From assembly GCF_000299875.1 (NCBI RefSeq), contig NZ_AMRK01000018.1, positions 1 through 64,000 of the forward strand: a stretch of DNA of 64,000 nt, read 5' to 3'. Below, piece by piece: positions 17,329 to 26,929 of this stretch. Every line of letters starts with the position of its first letter. The first letter of the stretch is position 1. The position numbers and the translations under genes were made by a program. The notes beneath the pieces are model-generated. The model saw only the letters and a program-made list of their open reading frames with translations. It did not search any database and was not told the DNA's origin. Source of the DNA: Celeribacter baekdonensis B30 (GTDB lineage Bacteria; Pseudomonadota; Alphaproteobacteria; Rhodobacterales; Rhodobacteraceae).

Positions 17329-17697
17329 GTGGCACGTATCGCCGGCGTAAACATCCCCACTGCAAAGCGGGTCCCGATCGCCCTCACCTATATCACTGGC
17401 ATTGGCAACACCTCTGCCCAAGCTATCTGCGAAGCCGTTGGCATCGAGCTGACCCGTCGCGTCAACGAACTCTCCGACGCCGAAGTTCTCGCCCTGCGCG
17501 AACATGTCGACGCCAACTACACCGTCGAAGGTGACCTGCGTCGTGAGACCCAGATGAACATCAAGCGTTTGATGGACCTCGGTTGCTACCGTGGCCTCCG
17601 TCACCGCCGCAACCTCCCGGTGCGTGGTCAGCGGACCCACACCAACGCGCGCACGCGCAAAGGTCCGGCAAAAGCAATCGCCGGCAAGAAGAAATAA
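17329..17697 (+). CDS. rpsM: 30S ribosomal protein S13
   Basis: S13 bridges the 30S head to the 50S subunit. The 122-residue product starts at GTG 17329 ([19 protein letters not shown]) after GAAAGGA. The C-terminus carries [20 protein letters not shown] and a lysine-rich tail. First gene of the alpha section. GTG is the only start that fits the family N-terminus. Confidence 0.96.
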   Translation: MARIAGVNIPTAKRVPIALTYITGIGNTSAQAICEAVGIELTRRVNELSDAEVLALREHVDANYTVEGDLRRETQMNIKRLMDLGCYRGLRHRRNLPVRGQRTHTNARTRKGPAKAIAGKKK

Positions 17698-17712
17698 GGG
17701 AGGGCATAGAAC

Positions 17713-18105
17713 ATGGCACGCGATACCCGTCGTACCGCTAAGAAAAAGGTCTCCAAGAACATCGCCGCTGGCGTTGCTCATGTGAATTCGACCTTCAACA
17801 ACACCAAAATCCTGATCTCCGACGTGCAGGGCAATGCGATCGCTTGGTCGTCCGCTGGCACCATGGGCTTTAAAGGCTCGCGGAAATCCACACCTTACGC
17901 CGCTCAGATGGCTGCGGAAGATGCGGCGAAAAAGGCTCAGGATCACGGTCTGAAAACCATCGAAGTCGAAGTTCAGGGTCCGGGTTCGGGGCGTGAATCT
18001 GCGCTGCGCGCACTTGCGGCTGTTGGTTTGAACATCACGTCTATTCGTGACGTGACGCCGATTGCGCACAACGGCTGCCGCCCTCCAAAGCGTCGCCGCG
18101 TGTAA
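17713..18105 (+). CDS. rpsK: 30S ribosomal protein S11
   Basis: S11 lines the platform near the E-site mRNA. The 130-residue product has the conserved [19 protein letters not shown] and ends [16 protein letters not shown]. rpsD is not in this cluster, as usual in alphaproteobacteria. A terminator follows before rpoA. Confidence 0.97.
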   Translation: MARDTRRTAKKKVSKNIAAGVAHVNSTFNNTKILISDVQGNAIAWSSAGTMGFKGSRKSTPYAAQMAAEDAAKKAQDHGLKTIEVEVQGPGSGRESALRALAAVGLNITSIRDVTPIAHNGCRPPKRRRV

Positions 18106-18122
18106 TCACGCCTATATTATTT

Positions 18123-18154
18123 GGATCGCGGGTTCACGCCCGCGGTCCGTTTTT
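18123..18154 (+). terminator. Intrinsic terminator between rpsK and rpoA
   Basis: A 10-bp stem (18123-18132 with 18139-18148, one G-U pair), loop TTCACG, then G and TTTTT. It lies between two genes that must both be highly expressed, so it probably acts as a partial terminator that lowers rpoA relative to the ribosomal proteins, unless rpoA has its own promoter. Confidence 0.78.
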
Positions 18155-18226
18155 GCGTTTAAAAGACCCCTCGGGCGTTCTCCGCTTACGGACATGGGCG
18201 GGAGGACAGGAATGGAGGCTACTTCA

Positions 18227-19243
18227 ATGATCCACAAAAATTGGGCCGAGCTCATCAAACCGCAGCAGCTTGACGTCAAGCCGGGCAACGAGCCTGCACG
18301 TCAGGCTACCGTTGTCGCCGAACCGCTGGAACGCGGCTTTGGCTTGACACTGGGCAACGCGCTGCGTCGCGTGCTGATGTCGTCGCTTCAGGGCGCGGCC
18401 ATCACCTCCGTTCAGATCGACAACGTTCTGCACGAGTTTTCGTCCATTGCGGGCGTGCGTGAAGATGTCACCGACGTGATCCTCAACCTTAAAGGCATTT
18501 CTTTGCGCATGGATGTGGAAGGGCCGAAGCGCCTGTCCATCGCCGCCAAAGGGCCGATGGTTGTCACCGGCGGTGATATTTCCGAATCTGCTGGCATCGA
18601 GGTTTTGAACAAAGATCACGTGATCTGTCACCTCGATGACGGCGCTGATTTGTTCATGGAACTGACGGTCAACACCGGCAAAGGCTATGTCTCCGCCGAG
18701 AAAAACAAGGCCGAAGATGCGCCGATCGGTTTGATTCCGATTGATGCGATCTTCTCGCCAGTCAAAAAAGTGTCCTACGACGTGCAGCCGACCCGCGAAG
18801 GTCAGGTGCTCGACTATGACAAGCTGACGATGAAAATCGAAACCGACGGTTCGTTGACCCCGGAAGATGCAGTCGCATTCGCGGCACGTATCCTTCAGGA
18901 TCAATTGGGCATCTTCGTGAACTTTGATGAGCCGGAATCGGCTGGTCGTCAGGAAGAAGACGATGGCCTCGAGTTCAACCCGCTTCTGTTGAAGAAAGTG
19001 GACGAGCTGGAACTGTCTGTCCGGTCGGCAAACTGCCTGAAAAACGACAACATCGTTTACATCGGCGATCTGATCCAGAAAACCGAAGCCGAGATGCTCC
19101 GCACCCCGAACTTCGGTCGCAAGTCGCTCAACGAGATCAAAGAGGTTCTGTCCGGCATGGGCCTGCACCTCGGTATGGATGTCGAAGAATGGCCGCCTGA
19201 GAACATCGAAGACCTGGCGAAGAAATTCGAAGACCAGTTCTAG
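18227..19243 (+). CDS. rpoA: DNA-directed RNA polymerase subunit alpha
   Basis: The alpha dimer seeds RNA polymerase assembly; its C-terminal domain contacts UP elements and activators. The 338-residue product begins [20 protein letters not shown], the family-standard start, with GGAGG eight bases upstream. An in-frame ATG at 18212 would add five residues and also has a GGAGG, so it cannot be excluded. N-terminal domain motif [20 protein letters not shown] and C-terminal domain motif [18 protein letters not shown] are clear. Confidence 0.96.
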   Translation: MIHKNWAELIKPQQLDVKPGNEPARQATVVAEPLERGFGLTLGNALRRVLMSSLQGAAITSVQIDNVLHEFSSIAGVREDVTDVILNLKGISLRMDVEGPKRLSIAAKGPMVVTGGDISESAGIEVLNKDHVICHLDDGADLFMELTVNTGKGYVSAEKNKAEDAPIGLIPIDAIFSPVKKVSYDVQPTREGQVLDYDKLTMKIETDGSLTPEDAVAFAARILQDQLGIFVNFDEPESAGRQEEDDGLEFNPLLLKKVDELELSVRSANCLKNDNIVYIGDLIQKTEAEMLRTPNFGRKSLNEIKEVLSGMGLHLGMDVEEWPPENIEDLAKKFEDQF

Positions 19244-19380
19244 GCAATTTGGGGGAGGCTTCGGTCTCCTCCCTCGACAATGCCCGGAATTGCCGGGGAA
19301 CATGTGGGCCAATGCCCCAAGGAGAGCCGGTGACACGCATCGCCGGTCAGACAAAGCAAAACACGCTATAGGAGAGACAC

Positions 19381-19809
19381 ATGCGTCACGCTAGAGGCTA
19401 CCGCCGCCTGAACCGGACCCACGAACACCGCAAAGCGATGTTCTCCAACATGTCCGGCTCGCTCATTGAGCACGAACAAATCAAAACCACCTTGCCGAAA
19501 GCCAAAGAGCTTAAGCGCATCATGGACAAGCTGATCACCCTCGGCAAACGTGGCGATCTTCACGCCCGCCGTCAGGCTGCTGCTCAGTTGAAACAGGACA
19601 AAGATGTTGCGAAACTCTTTGAAATTCTCGGCCCGCGCTATGCAGAGCGCAACGGTGGTTACACCCGCGTTTTGAAAGCTGGCTTCCGTTATGGTGACAT
19701 GGCCCCGATGGCCATCATCGAGCTGGTTGACCGCGATCCGGCCGCCAAAGGCGCTGCCGACCGTGCGCGCCTTGAGGCCGAAGATGCCGCAATGGCCGAA
19801 GAAGATTAA
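19381..19809 (+). CDS. rplQ: 50S ribosomal protein L17
   Basis: L17 lies near the tunnel exit. The 142-residue product starts [20 protein letters not shown] and ends with an acidic alphaproteobacterial extension ([15 protein letters not shown]). Last gene of the ribosomal superoperon; a strong terminator follows. Confidence 0.97.
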   Translation: MRHARGYRRLNRTHEHRKAMFSNMSGSLIEHEQIKTTLPKAKELKRIMDKLITLGKRGDLHARRQAAAQLKQDKDVAKLFEILGPRYAERNGGYTRVLKAGFRYGDMAPMAIIELVDRDPAAKGAADRARLEAEDAAMAEED

Positions 19810-19828
19810 GTCTTCTCGATTCGATTCT

Positions 19829-19858
19829 AAAAAGCCCCGCCTCGTGCGGGGCTTTTTT
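19829..19858 (+). terminator. Intrinsic terminator after rplQ
   Basis: GCCCCGC (19834-19840) pairs with GCGGGGC (19846-19852), extended by A/T pairs on both sides and followed by six T residues. It ends the ribosomal superoperon. The AAAAA upstream also gives termination on the other strand. Confidence 0.92.
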
Positions 19859-19860
19859 GT

Positions 19861-20145
19861 TTAAATGTGTAAATTTGATGCATTTTGTCAGTATTCTTGT
19901 CTTTTCGCCTTGGGATTTTGCCCCAATACTGGACGAACAGAGGCATTTTGGGCCGGGTGCCGCACGGTGTTTGTCAAAAGAAACAGATCATTTGATCAGA
20001 AACCATGCGAAAAGGCGCAATTCATCATGGCGCGTTCATAACGACACCCAAAGAGGCTTTTCAAACGATACTCTTTGGTTTAATCCTTGTTTAGGTGGTC
20101 GCCTTAAGGTTGTCGCTTCCTTTCGTAAAAGAATGAATTTTATCA
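19861..20145 (+). promoter_or_regulatory. AT-rich promoter region of the LuxR gene
   Basis: No convincing gene. The stretch is visibly more AT-rich than its neighbours and contains the short perfect inverted repeat GATCA-TT-TGATC (19986-19997). It presumably holds the luxR promoter. I see no 18-20-base lux box resembling the Vibrio/TraR consensus. Confidence 0.45.
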
Positions 20146-20757
20146 ATGTCTGACACAACGGAACTCACGCGCTTGTTTGCTCAGCTTCGGGCTGCATCTC
20201 CGGCCGGATATTCGGTCGGGTTACATATTCGGTTTGCGTCGCCGCTTGTTGCGGAGGCCACATATGATCCGAAATGGCTCGAACATTACACGGCGAACGC
20301 CTATGCGCTGAGAGATCCGATGATTGCTTGGGGATTGAGCTGCGAAGGGCAAACAAGGTGGAGCGAAATAGAACTCCCCGATCCATTTAATCTTTGGAGG
20401 CAGGCCGCTGAATTCGGCCTGAACTATGGTATCGCCGTGTCCTGTGGACCGGTTCAGTCGAGAACCATCATTGGGTGTGCCCGCGCGGATCGCGAATTTA
20501 CGGATCAAGAGATCACGAAAATTGCTACCATTGCGCGCACGCTGCATGAAATCTCGGAACCCCAAACAGATCTGACACAGGCTCAAATTCAGGCCCTCCG
20601 GTGCATCGCGGGCGGTGATCGTCATGCAGCAGCCGCGGCCAAGCTCGGGATTTCGGAGAGCGCGCTTAAGGCGCGTCTTGTCTCTGCCCGGGAACGTCTT
20701 ATGGCCCGGACGACCTCAGAGGCCATTCAAAAAGCCAAGGAGATCAAGCTGTTGTGA
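20146..20757 (+). CDS. LuxR-family quorum-sensing regulator
   Basis: A 203-residue transcription factor with an N-terminal autoinducer-binding domain and a C-terminal LuxR helix-turn-helix. The ligand-pocket residues W44, Y48, D57 and W72 have the same spacing (4, 9, 15) as W57/Y61/D70/W85 of TraR, so acyl-homoserine-lactone binding is likely. The DNA-binding part (LTQAQIQALRCIAGG then LGISESALKARLVSARERL) is recognisable but lacks some usual residues (Q for the conserved E, and KAR in place of xxH), so its target may differ. The protein is shorter than typical LuxR (about 240). Directly upstream of a luxI-type gene, same strand. Confidence 0.87.
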   Translation: MSDTTELTRLFAQLRAASPAGYSVGLHIRFASPLVAEATYDPKWLEHYTANAYALRDPMIAWGLSCEGQTRWSEIELPDPFNLWRQAAEFGLNYGIAVSCGPVQSRTIIGCARADREFTDQEITKIATIARTLHEISEPQTDLTQAQIQALRCIAGGDRHAAAAAKLGISESALKARLVSARERLMARTTSEAIQKAKEIKLL

Positions 20758-20811
20758 CGGTGCTCGCTCTCGCGTTGCGTTGAAGAAATCAACCAACACC
20801 GGAGACGTACC

Positions 20812-21399
20812 ATGCAAACGACCACACTTTCTTTTGCCAATCTGCACAACCATGGCGATCTTTTCGCCAACATGCTTCGCGCCAGACATGAAACCTTCAT
20901 TCAACATGCGAAGTGGGATTTGCCGCAGGCCGATGGCATGGAATATGACCAATACGACACGCCCGCTTCCCGTTGGATCGCGGTTCACGAGTTCGGAGAT
21001 GTGTTGGCCGGAATCCGCTTGACCCCGACAACCACAAAATGTGGCATTTATTCCTATATGATTCGTGATGCTCAGCGGGGGCTTTTGGACAGTATCCCGA
21101 CCAATCTGTTGTTTGAGGAGGCACCTGTTGCGCCGCATGTTTGGGAATCGAGCCGAATTTTCGTCTCGCCCCGCGTACCTGCGAAACAACGGATGCGGGT
21201 CCAGATGAGCCTGATTGGGGAAATGACCAATTCCGCGCGGGCCTTGGGGGCCACGTCGGTTTTGTGTCTCATCCCTGAAAATGGCAATCGCTGGGGGCGT
21301 CGTGTCGGTCTCGACATTGATGTCGTGGGGCCTGTGATGGACATAGGCGGCGCGCGCAACGCGTGTATGCGCATCAATCTCAGCAACAAACTTCACTAA
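20812..21399 (+). CDS. Acyl-homoserine-lactone synthase (LuxI family)
   Basis: Makes an N-acyl-homoserine lactone from S-adenosylmethionine and acyl-ACP. The family's invariant residues are seen at expected places: R25, F29, W35, D46, D49, R69, E112 and R115 (MLRARHETFIQHAKW, EYDQYDTP, WESSRIFVSPR). 195 residues is a normal length. AGACGT upstream of the ATG is a modest ribosome-binding site. With the LuxR gene 54 bases upstream this is a complete quorum-sensing pair; the acyl-chain length cannot be read from sequence alone. Confidence 0.9.
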   Translation: MQTTTLSFANLHNHGDLFANMLRARHETFIQHAKWDLPQADGMEYDQYDTPASRWIAVHEFGDVLAGIRLTPTTTKCGIYSYMIRDAQRGLLDSIPTNLLFEEAPVAPHVWESSRIFVSPRVPAKQRMRVQMSLIGEMTNSARALGATSVLCLIPENGNRWGRRVGLDIDVVGPVMDIGGARNACMRINLSNKLH

Positions 21400-21485
21400 C
21401 CATGTGTTTTGGACCGGGGCCGAAACGCGCCATTTCGGCCCCGATACCTCTTTTCCATCGGACATAAGCGGCGTAACGTCCGCCT

Positions 21486-22799
21486 ATGTCTGACCTTTTT
21501 GCATCCACCGAACCACCGACCCCACACGCCGCCGGACCCCGCCCGCTGGCCGATCGTTTGCGTCCGCAAACCTTGGGCGAGGTGATTGGCCAAGAGCAGG
21601 TGTTGGGACCCGACTCGCCGCTTGGTGTGATGTTGGCCTCTGGTTCGCTGTCTTCGATCATTTTCTGGGGGCCGCCGGGCGTGGGCAAAACCACCATCGC
21701 ACGGTTATTGGCGGCCGAAACCGATCTGCATTTCGTTCAGATTTCTGCAATTTTCACCGGCGTGCCGGACCTGCGCAAAGTGTTTGAAGCGGCGAAAATA
21801 CGGCGACAAAACGGTCAGGGCACCCTGCTTTTTGTTGACGAAATTCATCGTTTCAACAAGGCGCAACAGGACAGTTTCCTGCCCTATATGGAAGACGGCA
21901 CCATTCTTTTGGTTGGGGCAACCACGGAAAACCCCTCGTTTGAACTCAACGCGGCTGTGTTGTCGCGGGCGCAGGTGATGGTGTTGACGCGGCTGTCTTT
22001 GGCCGATCTTGCGCTTTTGGCTGAGCGCGCCGAGCGCGAGTTTGGCAAGGCTTTGCCGCTGAATGCCCGCGCGCGCGACACGCTGTTTGAAATGGCGGAT
22101 GGCGACGGGCGCACGCTGTTGAACCTGATTGAACAGATCGTCGCGTGGAAGGTCGAAACGCCGCTTGATCCTGAACAGCTTGGCAAGCGTCTGATGCGGC
22201 GTGCCGCGAAATATGACAAATCCGGCGATGAGCATTACAATCTGATTTCGGCGCTACACAAATCGGTACGCGGCTCGGACCCCGATGCAGCGCTTTATTG
22301 GTTTTCGCGGATGTTGGAGGGCGGCGAGGACCCGCGCTATCTGGCGCGGCGCCTGACCCGGATGGCGATCGAGGACATCCAATTGGCCGATCCTCAGGCG
22401 CAGGCGATGTGTCTGCATGCCTGGGAGGTCTATGAACGCTTGGGCTCACCCGAGGGCGAATTGGCATTGGCGCAGGCGGTGGTCTATCTGGCGCTCGCGC
22501 CGAAGTCGAATGCGGTCTACACGGCCTTTAAAGCGGCGCGGGATGCAGCGCGCAAAACCGGGTCTGAACCGCCACCCAAACACATCCTCAACGCGCCGAC
22601 CAAACTGATGGCGGAGCAGGGATATGGCGAGAATTACGCCTATGATCACGATGCCGAGGACGGGTTTTCCGGGCAAAACTTTTTTCCCGACACGCTCCCC
22701 CGCACCCAGTTTTACAAACCGGTTGAGCGCGGGTTTGAACGGGATTTGGCCAAGAGAGTGGCCTATTTCGACAAGCTGCGTGACAAACGCACCAGTTGA
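21486..22799 (+). CDS. rarA: Replication-associated recombination protein A (RarA/MgsA AAA ATPase)
   Basis: A 437-residue clamp-loader-like AAA+ ATPase acting at stalled replication forks. Walker A GPPGVGKT lies at residues 62-69, Walker B reads LLFVDEIHRF, and sensor-1 VGATTENPSFELN follows. The C-terminal part (SALHKSVRGSDPDAALYW then MLEGGEDPRYLARRL) is specific to RarA. Not obviously linked in function to the quorum-sensing genes upstream. Confidence 0.95.
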   Translation: MSDLFASTEPPTPHAAGPRPLADRLRPQTLGEVIGQEQVLGPDSPLGVMLASGSLSSIIFWGPPGVGKTTIARLLAAETDLHFVQISAIFTGVPDLRKVFEAAKIRRQNGQGTLLFVDEIHRFNKAQQDSFLPYMEDGTILLVGATTENPSFELNAAVLSRAQVMVLTRLSLADLALLAERAEREFGKALPLNARARDTLFEMADGDGRTLLNLIEQIVAWKVETPLDPEQLGKRLMRRAAKYDKSGDEHYNLISALHKSVRGSDPDAALYWFSRMLEGGEDPRYLARRLTRMAIEDIQLADPQAQAMCLHAWEVYERLGSPEGELALAQAVVYLALAPKSNAVYTAFKAARDAARKTGSEPPPKHILNAPTKLMAEQGYGENYAYDHDAEDGFSGQNFFPDTLPRTQFYKPVERGFERDLAKRVAYFDKLRDKRTS

Positions 22800-22864
22800 C
22801 GTTGACATTGCTCCCGGCACATCACAGGAAGCGCCAAGCAGAAAGGCCTGAAGAGAGGACCGTC

Positions 22865-23239
22865 ATGCCCCCCTTGATCCAAGTCGCCCTCGGAGGTGCG
22901 TTCGGCGCCACGGCGCGTTATGTGACTGGCCTCGCCACGGCAAGGCTTTTGGGTAAGGATTTCCCATGGGGCACCGTGACGGTCAATTTCATCGGCTCGT
23001 TTTTGATGGGGGTCATCGTCGTGGTGCTCGCCCATGAAAACGGCAACCGCTACGCACCGCTGTTGATGACAGGGATGTTGGGTGGCTTTACAACTTATTC
23101 GGCCTTCTCGCTGGATGCGATTACGATTTATGAGCGCGGCGAGGTCACTTTGGCCGCTCTTTACATCGTCGCAACATTGGTGCTCGCATTGGGCGGCATC
23201 GTATTGGGCCTTTACACCGCACGGAGTTTTTACGCATGA
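22865..23239 (+). CDS. crcB: Fluoride channel CrcB/Fluc
   Basis: A 124-residue four-helix membrane protein of the dual-topology Fluc family, which exports fluoride. Conserved segments: GGAFGATARYVTG, GTVTVNFIGSFLMG and GMLGGFTTYSAFSLD, which contain the pore residues. ATG 22865 follows AGAGGACCGTC. No fluoride riboswitch is evident in the 65-base gap upstream. The stop overlaps rluC by ATGA. Confidence 0.93.
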   Translation: MPPLIQVALGGAFGATARYVTGLATARLLGKDFPWGTVTVNFIGSFLMGVIVVVLAHENGNRYAPLLMTGMLGGFTTYSAFSLDAITIYERGEVTLAALYIVATLVLALGGIVLGLYTARSFYA

Positions 23240-24282
23240 GCCGGGTTCAGATGATCACCATTGGCGACGATCAACCCGAGCAAAGGCTCGACCGTTGGTT
23301 TCGCAAAATGTTTCCACAGATCACCCAAGGCAACATCGAAAAGATGTGTCGCAAGGGTGACATTCGCGTCGATGGCGGGCGGGTGAAATCCAACACGCGA
23401 GTGGGGCCGGGGATGGAAATTCGCGTGCCGCCATTGCCCGATCAGGCAGCCCCTGTACGAGATCGCAGCGGCGATGCCATTTCTGCAGCTGATGAGAAGC
23501 TGATCCAGTCCTGCGTGATTTACAAAGACGATTACGTCATCGTGTTGAACAAACCGGCGGGCTTGCCGACCCAAGGCGGATCGAAACAGACCCGCCATGT
23601 CGATGGTCTGGCTGAGGCGCTTAAATTCGGGCTTGAGGAAAAGCCGCGCCTTGTGCACCGGCTTGACAAGGACACCTCTGGCGTTCTGATTTTGGCCCGC
23701 ACGCCTGCAATGGCCACGAAACTGACCGAAGCCTTCCGCCACAAAAACACCCGCAAGATTTACTGGGCTTTGGTGGCGGGCGTGCCTGTGCCCTACCTTG
23801 GCGAAATCAAATACGGTTTGATGAAAGCCGGGGGCCATGGCGCACGCGGCGAGGGCGAGAAGATGATCGCCATTCACCCGCGCGACATGAACGCCAACCC
23901 GGATGCCAAACGCGCCCATACGCTTTATGCCACGCTCTACCGCGTCGGCTCGCGCGCCTCTTGGGTGGCGATGGAGCCGATCACCGGGCGCACCCACCAG
24001 CTGCGCGCACATATGGCCGAGATCGGCCATCCGATCATTGGCGATGGTAAATATGGTGGCTCTGGTCAGGAAAATCTTGGCGATGGCTGGGGCGCACAAT
24101 TGGGCGGGATCATTTCGAAAAAGCTCCACCTGCACGCGCGCAGCCTGACCTTTGAACATCCGGTGACGCATAAGGTCATCACCGTGACCGCGCCCTTGCC
24201 CGAACACATGCGCAATAGTTGGGACACCTTTGGCTGGACCGACGATCTGGCCGCCGTTGATCCGTTCGAGACCCTGCGATGA
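23236..24282 (+). CDS. rluC: 23S rRNA pseudouridine synthase RluC
   Basis: RluC makes pseudouridines 955, 2504 and 2580 in 23S rRNA of E. coli. The 348-residue protein has an N-terminal S4 RNA-binding domain (about 15-75) and the catalytic motif VHRLDKDTSGVLIL with the essential aspartate. GRTHQLRAHMAEIGHPI is the second conserved block. Overlaps crcB and the downstream HAD gene by four bases each, so these three form one operon. Confidence 0.92.
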   Translation: MSRVQMITIGDDQPEQRLDRWFRKMFPQITQGNIEKMCRKGDIRVDGGRVKSNTRVGPGMEIRVPPLPDQAAPVRDRSGDAISAADEKLIQSCVIYKDDYVIVLNKPAGLPTQGGSKQTRHVDGLAEALKFGLEEKPRLVHRLDKDTSGVLILARTPAMATKLTEAFRHKNTRKIYWALVAGVPVPYLGEIKYGLMKAGGHGARGEGEKMIAIHPRDMNANPDAKRAHTLYATLYRVGSRASWVAMEPITGRTHQLRAHMAEIGHPIIGDGKYGGSGQENLGDGWGAQLGGIISKKLHLHARSLTFEHPVTHKVITVTAPLPEHMRNSWDTFGWTDDLAAVDPFETLR

Positions 24283-24950
24283 CCAAACTCGTTATTTTCG
24301 ACGTCGATGGCACGCTGGTCGACAGTCAGGCCCATATCATCGCGTCAATGGAGGCGGGGTTTGCAACCGTGCGGCAGGCGGCCCCGGATCGCGACACCAT
24401 CCTGTCCATCGTTGGCCTGTCCTTGCCGGTGGCGATGCGCGAACTTGCACCCGAGGCGGATGACGCCGCGCTTGCGCAGATGGTTGACGGCTACAAAGAC
24501 GCGTTTCAAACCCAACGATTGAAACAGGGCGCGGCCGCCTCGCCGCTTTATCCCGGTGCCGAAGAGGCCCTGCGGACTTTGGGCGCGCAGGGCGATGTTG
24601 CGTTGGCGATTGCGACTGGAAAAAGCCGCCGAGGGCTTGATGCACTGCTGGCCGATTGGGCGTTTGCCGATCTGTTTGTCACGACGCAATGCGCCGATGA
24701 TCACCCATCCAAGCCGCATCCTTCGATGGTCTTGACCTGTCTCACCGACTGTAACGTCGCGGCGTCTGAGGCGGTGGTGATTGGCGACACGACCTATGAT
24801 ATGGAAATGGCCGGCGCGGCACGGGTCAAAGGGATTGGTGTACGCTGGGGCTATCATGGGCATGATGCGCTCATGGCTGCGGGCGCGCATGTGGTTTTGG
24901 ATGATTTTGGCCAGCTCTGCGCGGCCTTGGATGAGATGTGGAAAGGGTGA
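24279..24950 (+). CDS. HAD-superfamily phosphatase (phosphoglycolate-phosphatase-like)
   Basis: A 223-residue hydrolase of HAD subfamily IA. Motif I is VIFDVDGTLVDSQ with the nucleophilic and acid/base aspartates, motif II IATGKSRRG, motif III K700-like lysine in HPSKPHPSMV, and motif IV VIGDTTYDMEMAGAA. Substrate is not decidable; Gph-like and pyrophosphatase-like enzymes look similar. Coupled to rluC by a 4-base overlap. Confidence 0.87.
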   Translation: MTKLVIFDVDGTLVDSQAHIIASMEAGFATVRQAAPDRDTILSIVGLSLPVAMRELAPEADDAALAQMVDGYKDAFQTQRLKQGAAASPLYPGAEEALRTLGAQGDVALAIATGKSRRGLDALLADWAFADLFVTTQCADDHPSKPHPSMVLTCLTDCNVAASEAVVIGDTTYDMEMAGAARVKGIGVRWGYHGHDALMAAGAHVVLDDFGQLCAALDEMWKG

Positions 24951-24954
24951 CGAC

Positions 24955-25662
24955 GTGTCCGAATGGAAGGCAAAGCGGTTTTGGAAAAAGACCACGGTTG
25001 AGGCTGTTGAGGGCGGGTTTGAAATCCGTCTGGATGGCCGCCCGGTGCGCACCCCTGCCAAAGCGCCGCTGATCGTTCCGACCCGCGCTTTGGCCGAGAT
25101 GATCGCGGCGGAATGGGAGGCACAGGAGGGGGACATTGACCCAAACACCATGCCCGCCACCCGTAGCGCCAATGCCGCGATTGATAAAGTGGCCATTCAA
25201 CACGCCGAGGTTGCCAATTTGCTGGCCGATTATGGGGACAGTGATTTGCTCTGTTACCGCGCCGCCCATCCGCGCGAGTTGGTGGAGCGTCAGGCGGAGC
25301 AGTGGGACCCTATTCTCGACTGGGCCGAAGAGGCGTTTGGCGTGCGGCTTTATCCCCGGACGGGCATCATGCATGTGCCGCAGGAGGCGGCGGCGTTACA
25401 GGTCCTGCGCGCCAAAAGTCACGGGTTCAACGCATTTGAACTGGCGGCGTTTCACGATCTGGTCAGCCTGTCAGGCTCGCTGATTCTTGGCCTTGCGGTC
25501 ACCCATGGCAAGTTGTCCGCAGACGAGGCCTGGATGCTATCGCGTCTTGATGAACTGTATCAAATTGAACAATGGGGCGAGGACGAGGAGGCCAGTGAGA
25601 GCGCCGAAATCAAGCGCCAAAGCTTTGTTCATGCAGAACTCTTTTACCGATTGGTCAATTAA
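24955..25662 (+). CDS. ATP12-family F1-ATPase assembly chaperone
   Basis: A 235-residue homolog of mitochondrial Atp12, which protects the alpha subunit during F1 assembly. Features include the N-terminal KRFWKKTTVE with FEIRLDGRPVRTPAKAPL, and a central DYGDSDLLCYRAAHPRELV. Start GTG 24955 is chosen because AAAGGG lies seven bases upstream; an in-frame ATG at 24931 inside the HAD gene is an alternative. Common in alphaproteobacteria. Confidence 0.88.
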   Translation: MSEWKAKRFWKKTTVEAVEGGFEIRLDGRPVRTPAKAPLIVPTRALAEMIAAEWEAQEGDIDPNTMPATRSANAAIDKVAIQHAEVANLLADYGDSDLLCYRAAHPRELVERQAEQWDPILDWAEEAFGVRLYPRTGIMHVPQEAAALQVLRAKSHGFNAFELAAFHDLVSLSGSLILGLAVTHGKLSADEAWMLSRLDELYQIEQWGEDEEASESAEIKRQSFVHAELFYRLVN

Positions 25663-25889
25663 GTGGCGCGCTGACAATTGCCTTGCTGAAATCACACGCA
25701 TTTCCGCAAGTGGTTTGGGCGAACGCACGGTTATCATGCAGAATCGTGATCCCACTCTTGACGTTCTGGAATGAATCCCTCCAAACTACGCTCATTGAAG
25801 GGGCAATTGCTCACTTCGGTAAAGCTCCCGACCCGGAGGGGATCGGAAAAGAAGCGCCGAAAACGGCGCAGTATCAGGAAGAGGTAAAC

Positions 25890-26915
25890 ATGAAAAAATC
25901 CGTATTTCTTGGCGCGCTGACGATGGCTGGCCTTGCCGCTGGTGCGGCGATGGCTCAAGATTCGTCGACACTTGCCGCCGTCCAAGAGCGCGGCGCGCTC
26001 AAATGCGGCGTGAACCCGGGCACCCCCGGCTTTGCTGCGCCGGACGCAAACGGTAAATACATCGGTTTCGACGTTGATCTGTGTCGCGCTGTTGCCGCTG
26101 CCGTTCTCGGCGATGCTGAAAAAGTTGAATACACTCCGCTGACCTCCGCTGTGCGTTTCACCGCACTGGCATCCGGCGAAGTCGACATGCTGGCACGGAA
26201 CACCACCTGGACCTTCTCGCGTGATGTCGATCTCAAAAACACCTTTGTGGGCGTGAACTATTACGATGGTCAGGGCTTTATGGTTCCGAAAGCCCTCGGT
26301 GTGTCCTCCGCAAAAGAACTGGCTGGTGCGACCGTGTGTATCGAAACCGGCACCACGACCGAGCTCAACCTTGCGGACTATTTCCGTGTGAACAACATGG
26401 ATTACGAACCGGTTCCGGTTGAAAGCTTTACCGAAGCTCAGACCCAGTTCCTTGCGGGTGCATGTGACGTCTACACCACAGACGCCTCCGCTCTGGCCGC
26501 ATCGCGCGCCTCTTTCGAAACCCCGGAAGCCTATGTGGTTCTGCCGGAAATCATCTCCAAAGAGCCGCTTGGCCCGCTTGTGCGTCACGGTGACGACAAT
26601 TGGGGTGACATCGTGCGTTGGACGTTGAATGCGATGATCACCGCCGAAGAATTTGGTGTGACCTCTGCCAATGCACCGGAACTTGTCAAAGGCACTGAGA
26701 ACCCGGAGATCAACCGTCTTTTGGGTGTCGAAGGTGAACTTGGCGCGATGCTGGGGCTCGACAATGCGTGGGCATACAACGTCATCACCCAAGTTGGCAA
26801 CTACGGCGAAAGCTTTGAGAAAAACATCGGTGAGAACACTCCGGTGGGTCTGGCGCGTGGGTTGAACGCCCTTTGGACCGAAGGTGGCCTGATCTACTCG
26901 CCGCCCTTCCGTTAA
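25890..26915 (+). CDS. aapJ: General L-amino-acid ABC transporter, periplasmic binding protein
   Basis: A 341-residue solute-binding protein of the Aap system, which in Rhizobium imports many L-amino acids. A signal peptide (MKKSVFLGALTMAGLAAGAA ending MA-Q) is followed by VQERGALKCGVNPGTPGFA, the AapJ-type opening. Later motifs: GFDVDLCRAVAAAV and the end GGLIYSPPFR. GGAAGAGG lies upstream of the ATG. A hairpin after the stop probably limits read-through into aapQMP, matching the higher need for binding protein. Confidence 0.94.
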   Translation: MKKSVFLGALTMAGLAAGAAMAQDSSTLAAVQERGALKCGVNPGTPGFAAPDANGKYIGFDVDLCRAVAAAVLGDAEKVEYTPLTSAVRFTALASGEVDMLARNTTWTFSRDVDLKNTFVGVNYYDGQGFMVPKALGVSSAKELAGATVCIETGTTTELNLADYFRVNNMDYEPVPVESFTEAQTQFLAGACDVYTTDASALAASRASFETPEAYVVLPEIISKEPLGPLVRHGDDNWGDIVRWTLNAMITAEEFGVTSANAPELVKGTENPEINRLLGVEGELGAMLGLDNAWAYNVITQVGNYGESFEKNIGENTPVGLARGLNALWTEGGLIYSPPFR

Positions 26916-26929
26916 GATCATAATGTGGG

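Noticed and set aside
19986-19997. GATCA-TT-TGATC as a lux box
   Set aside because: It is only 12 bases and does not match the 18-20-base lux box pattern with its conserved outer bases.
19857-20153. Open frame of 98 codons between rplQ and the LuxR gene
   Set aside because: It starts inside the rplQ terminator, has no ribosome-binding site, shows AT-rich intergenic composition and runs into the LuxR start.
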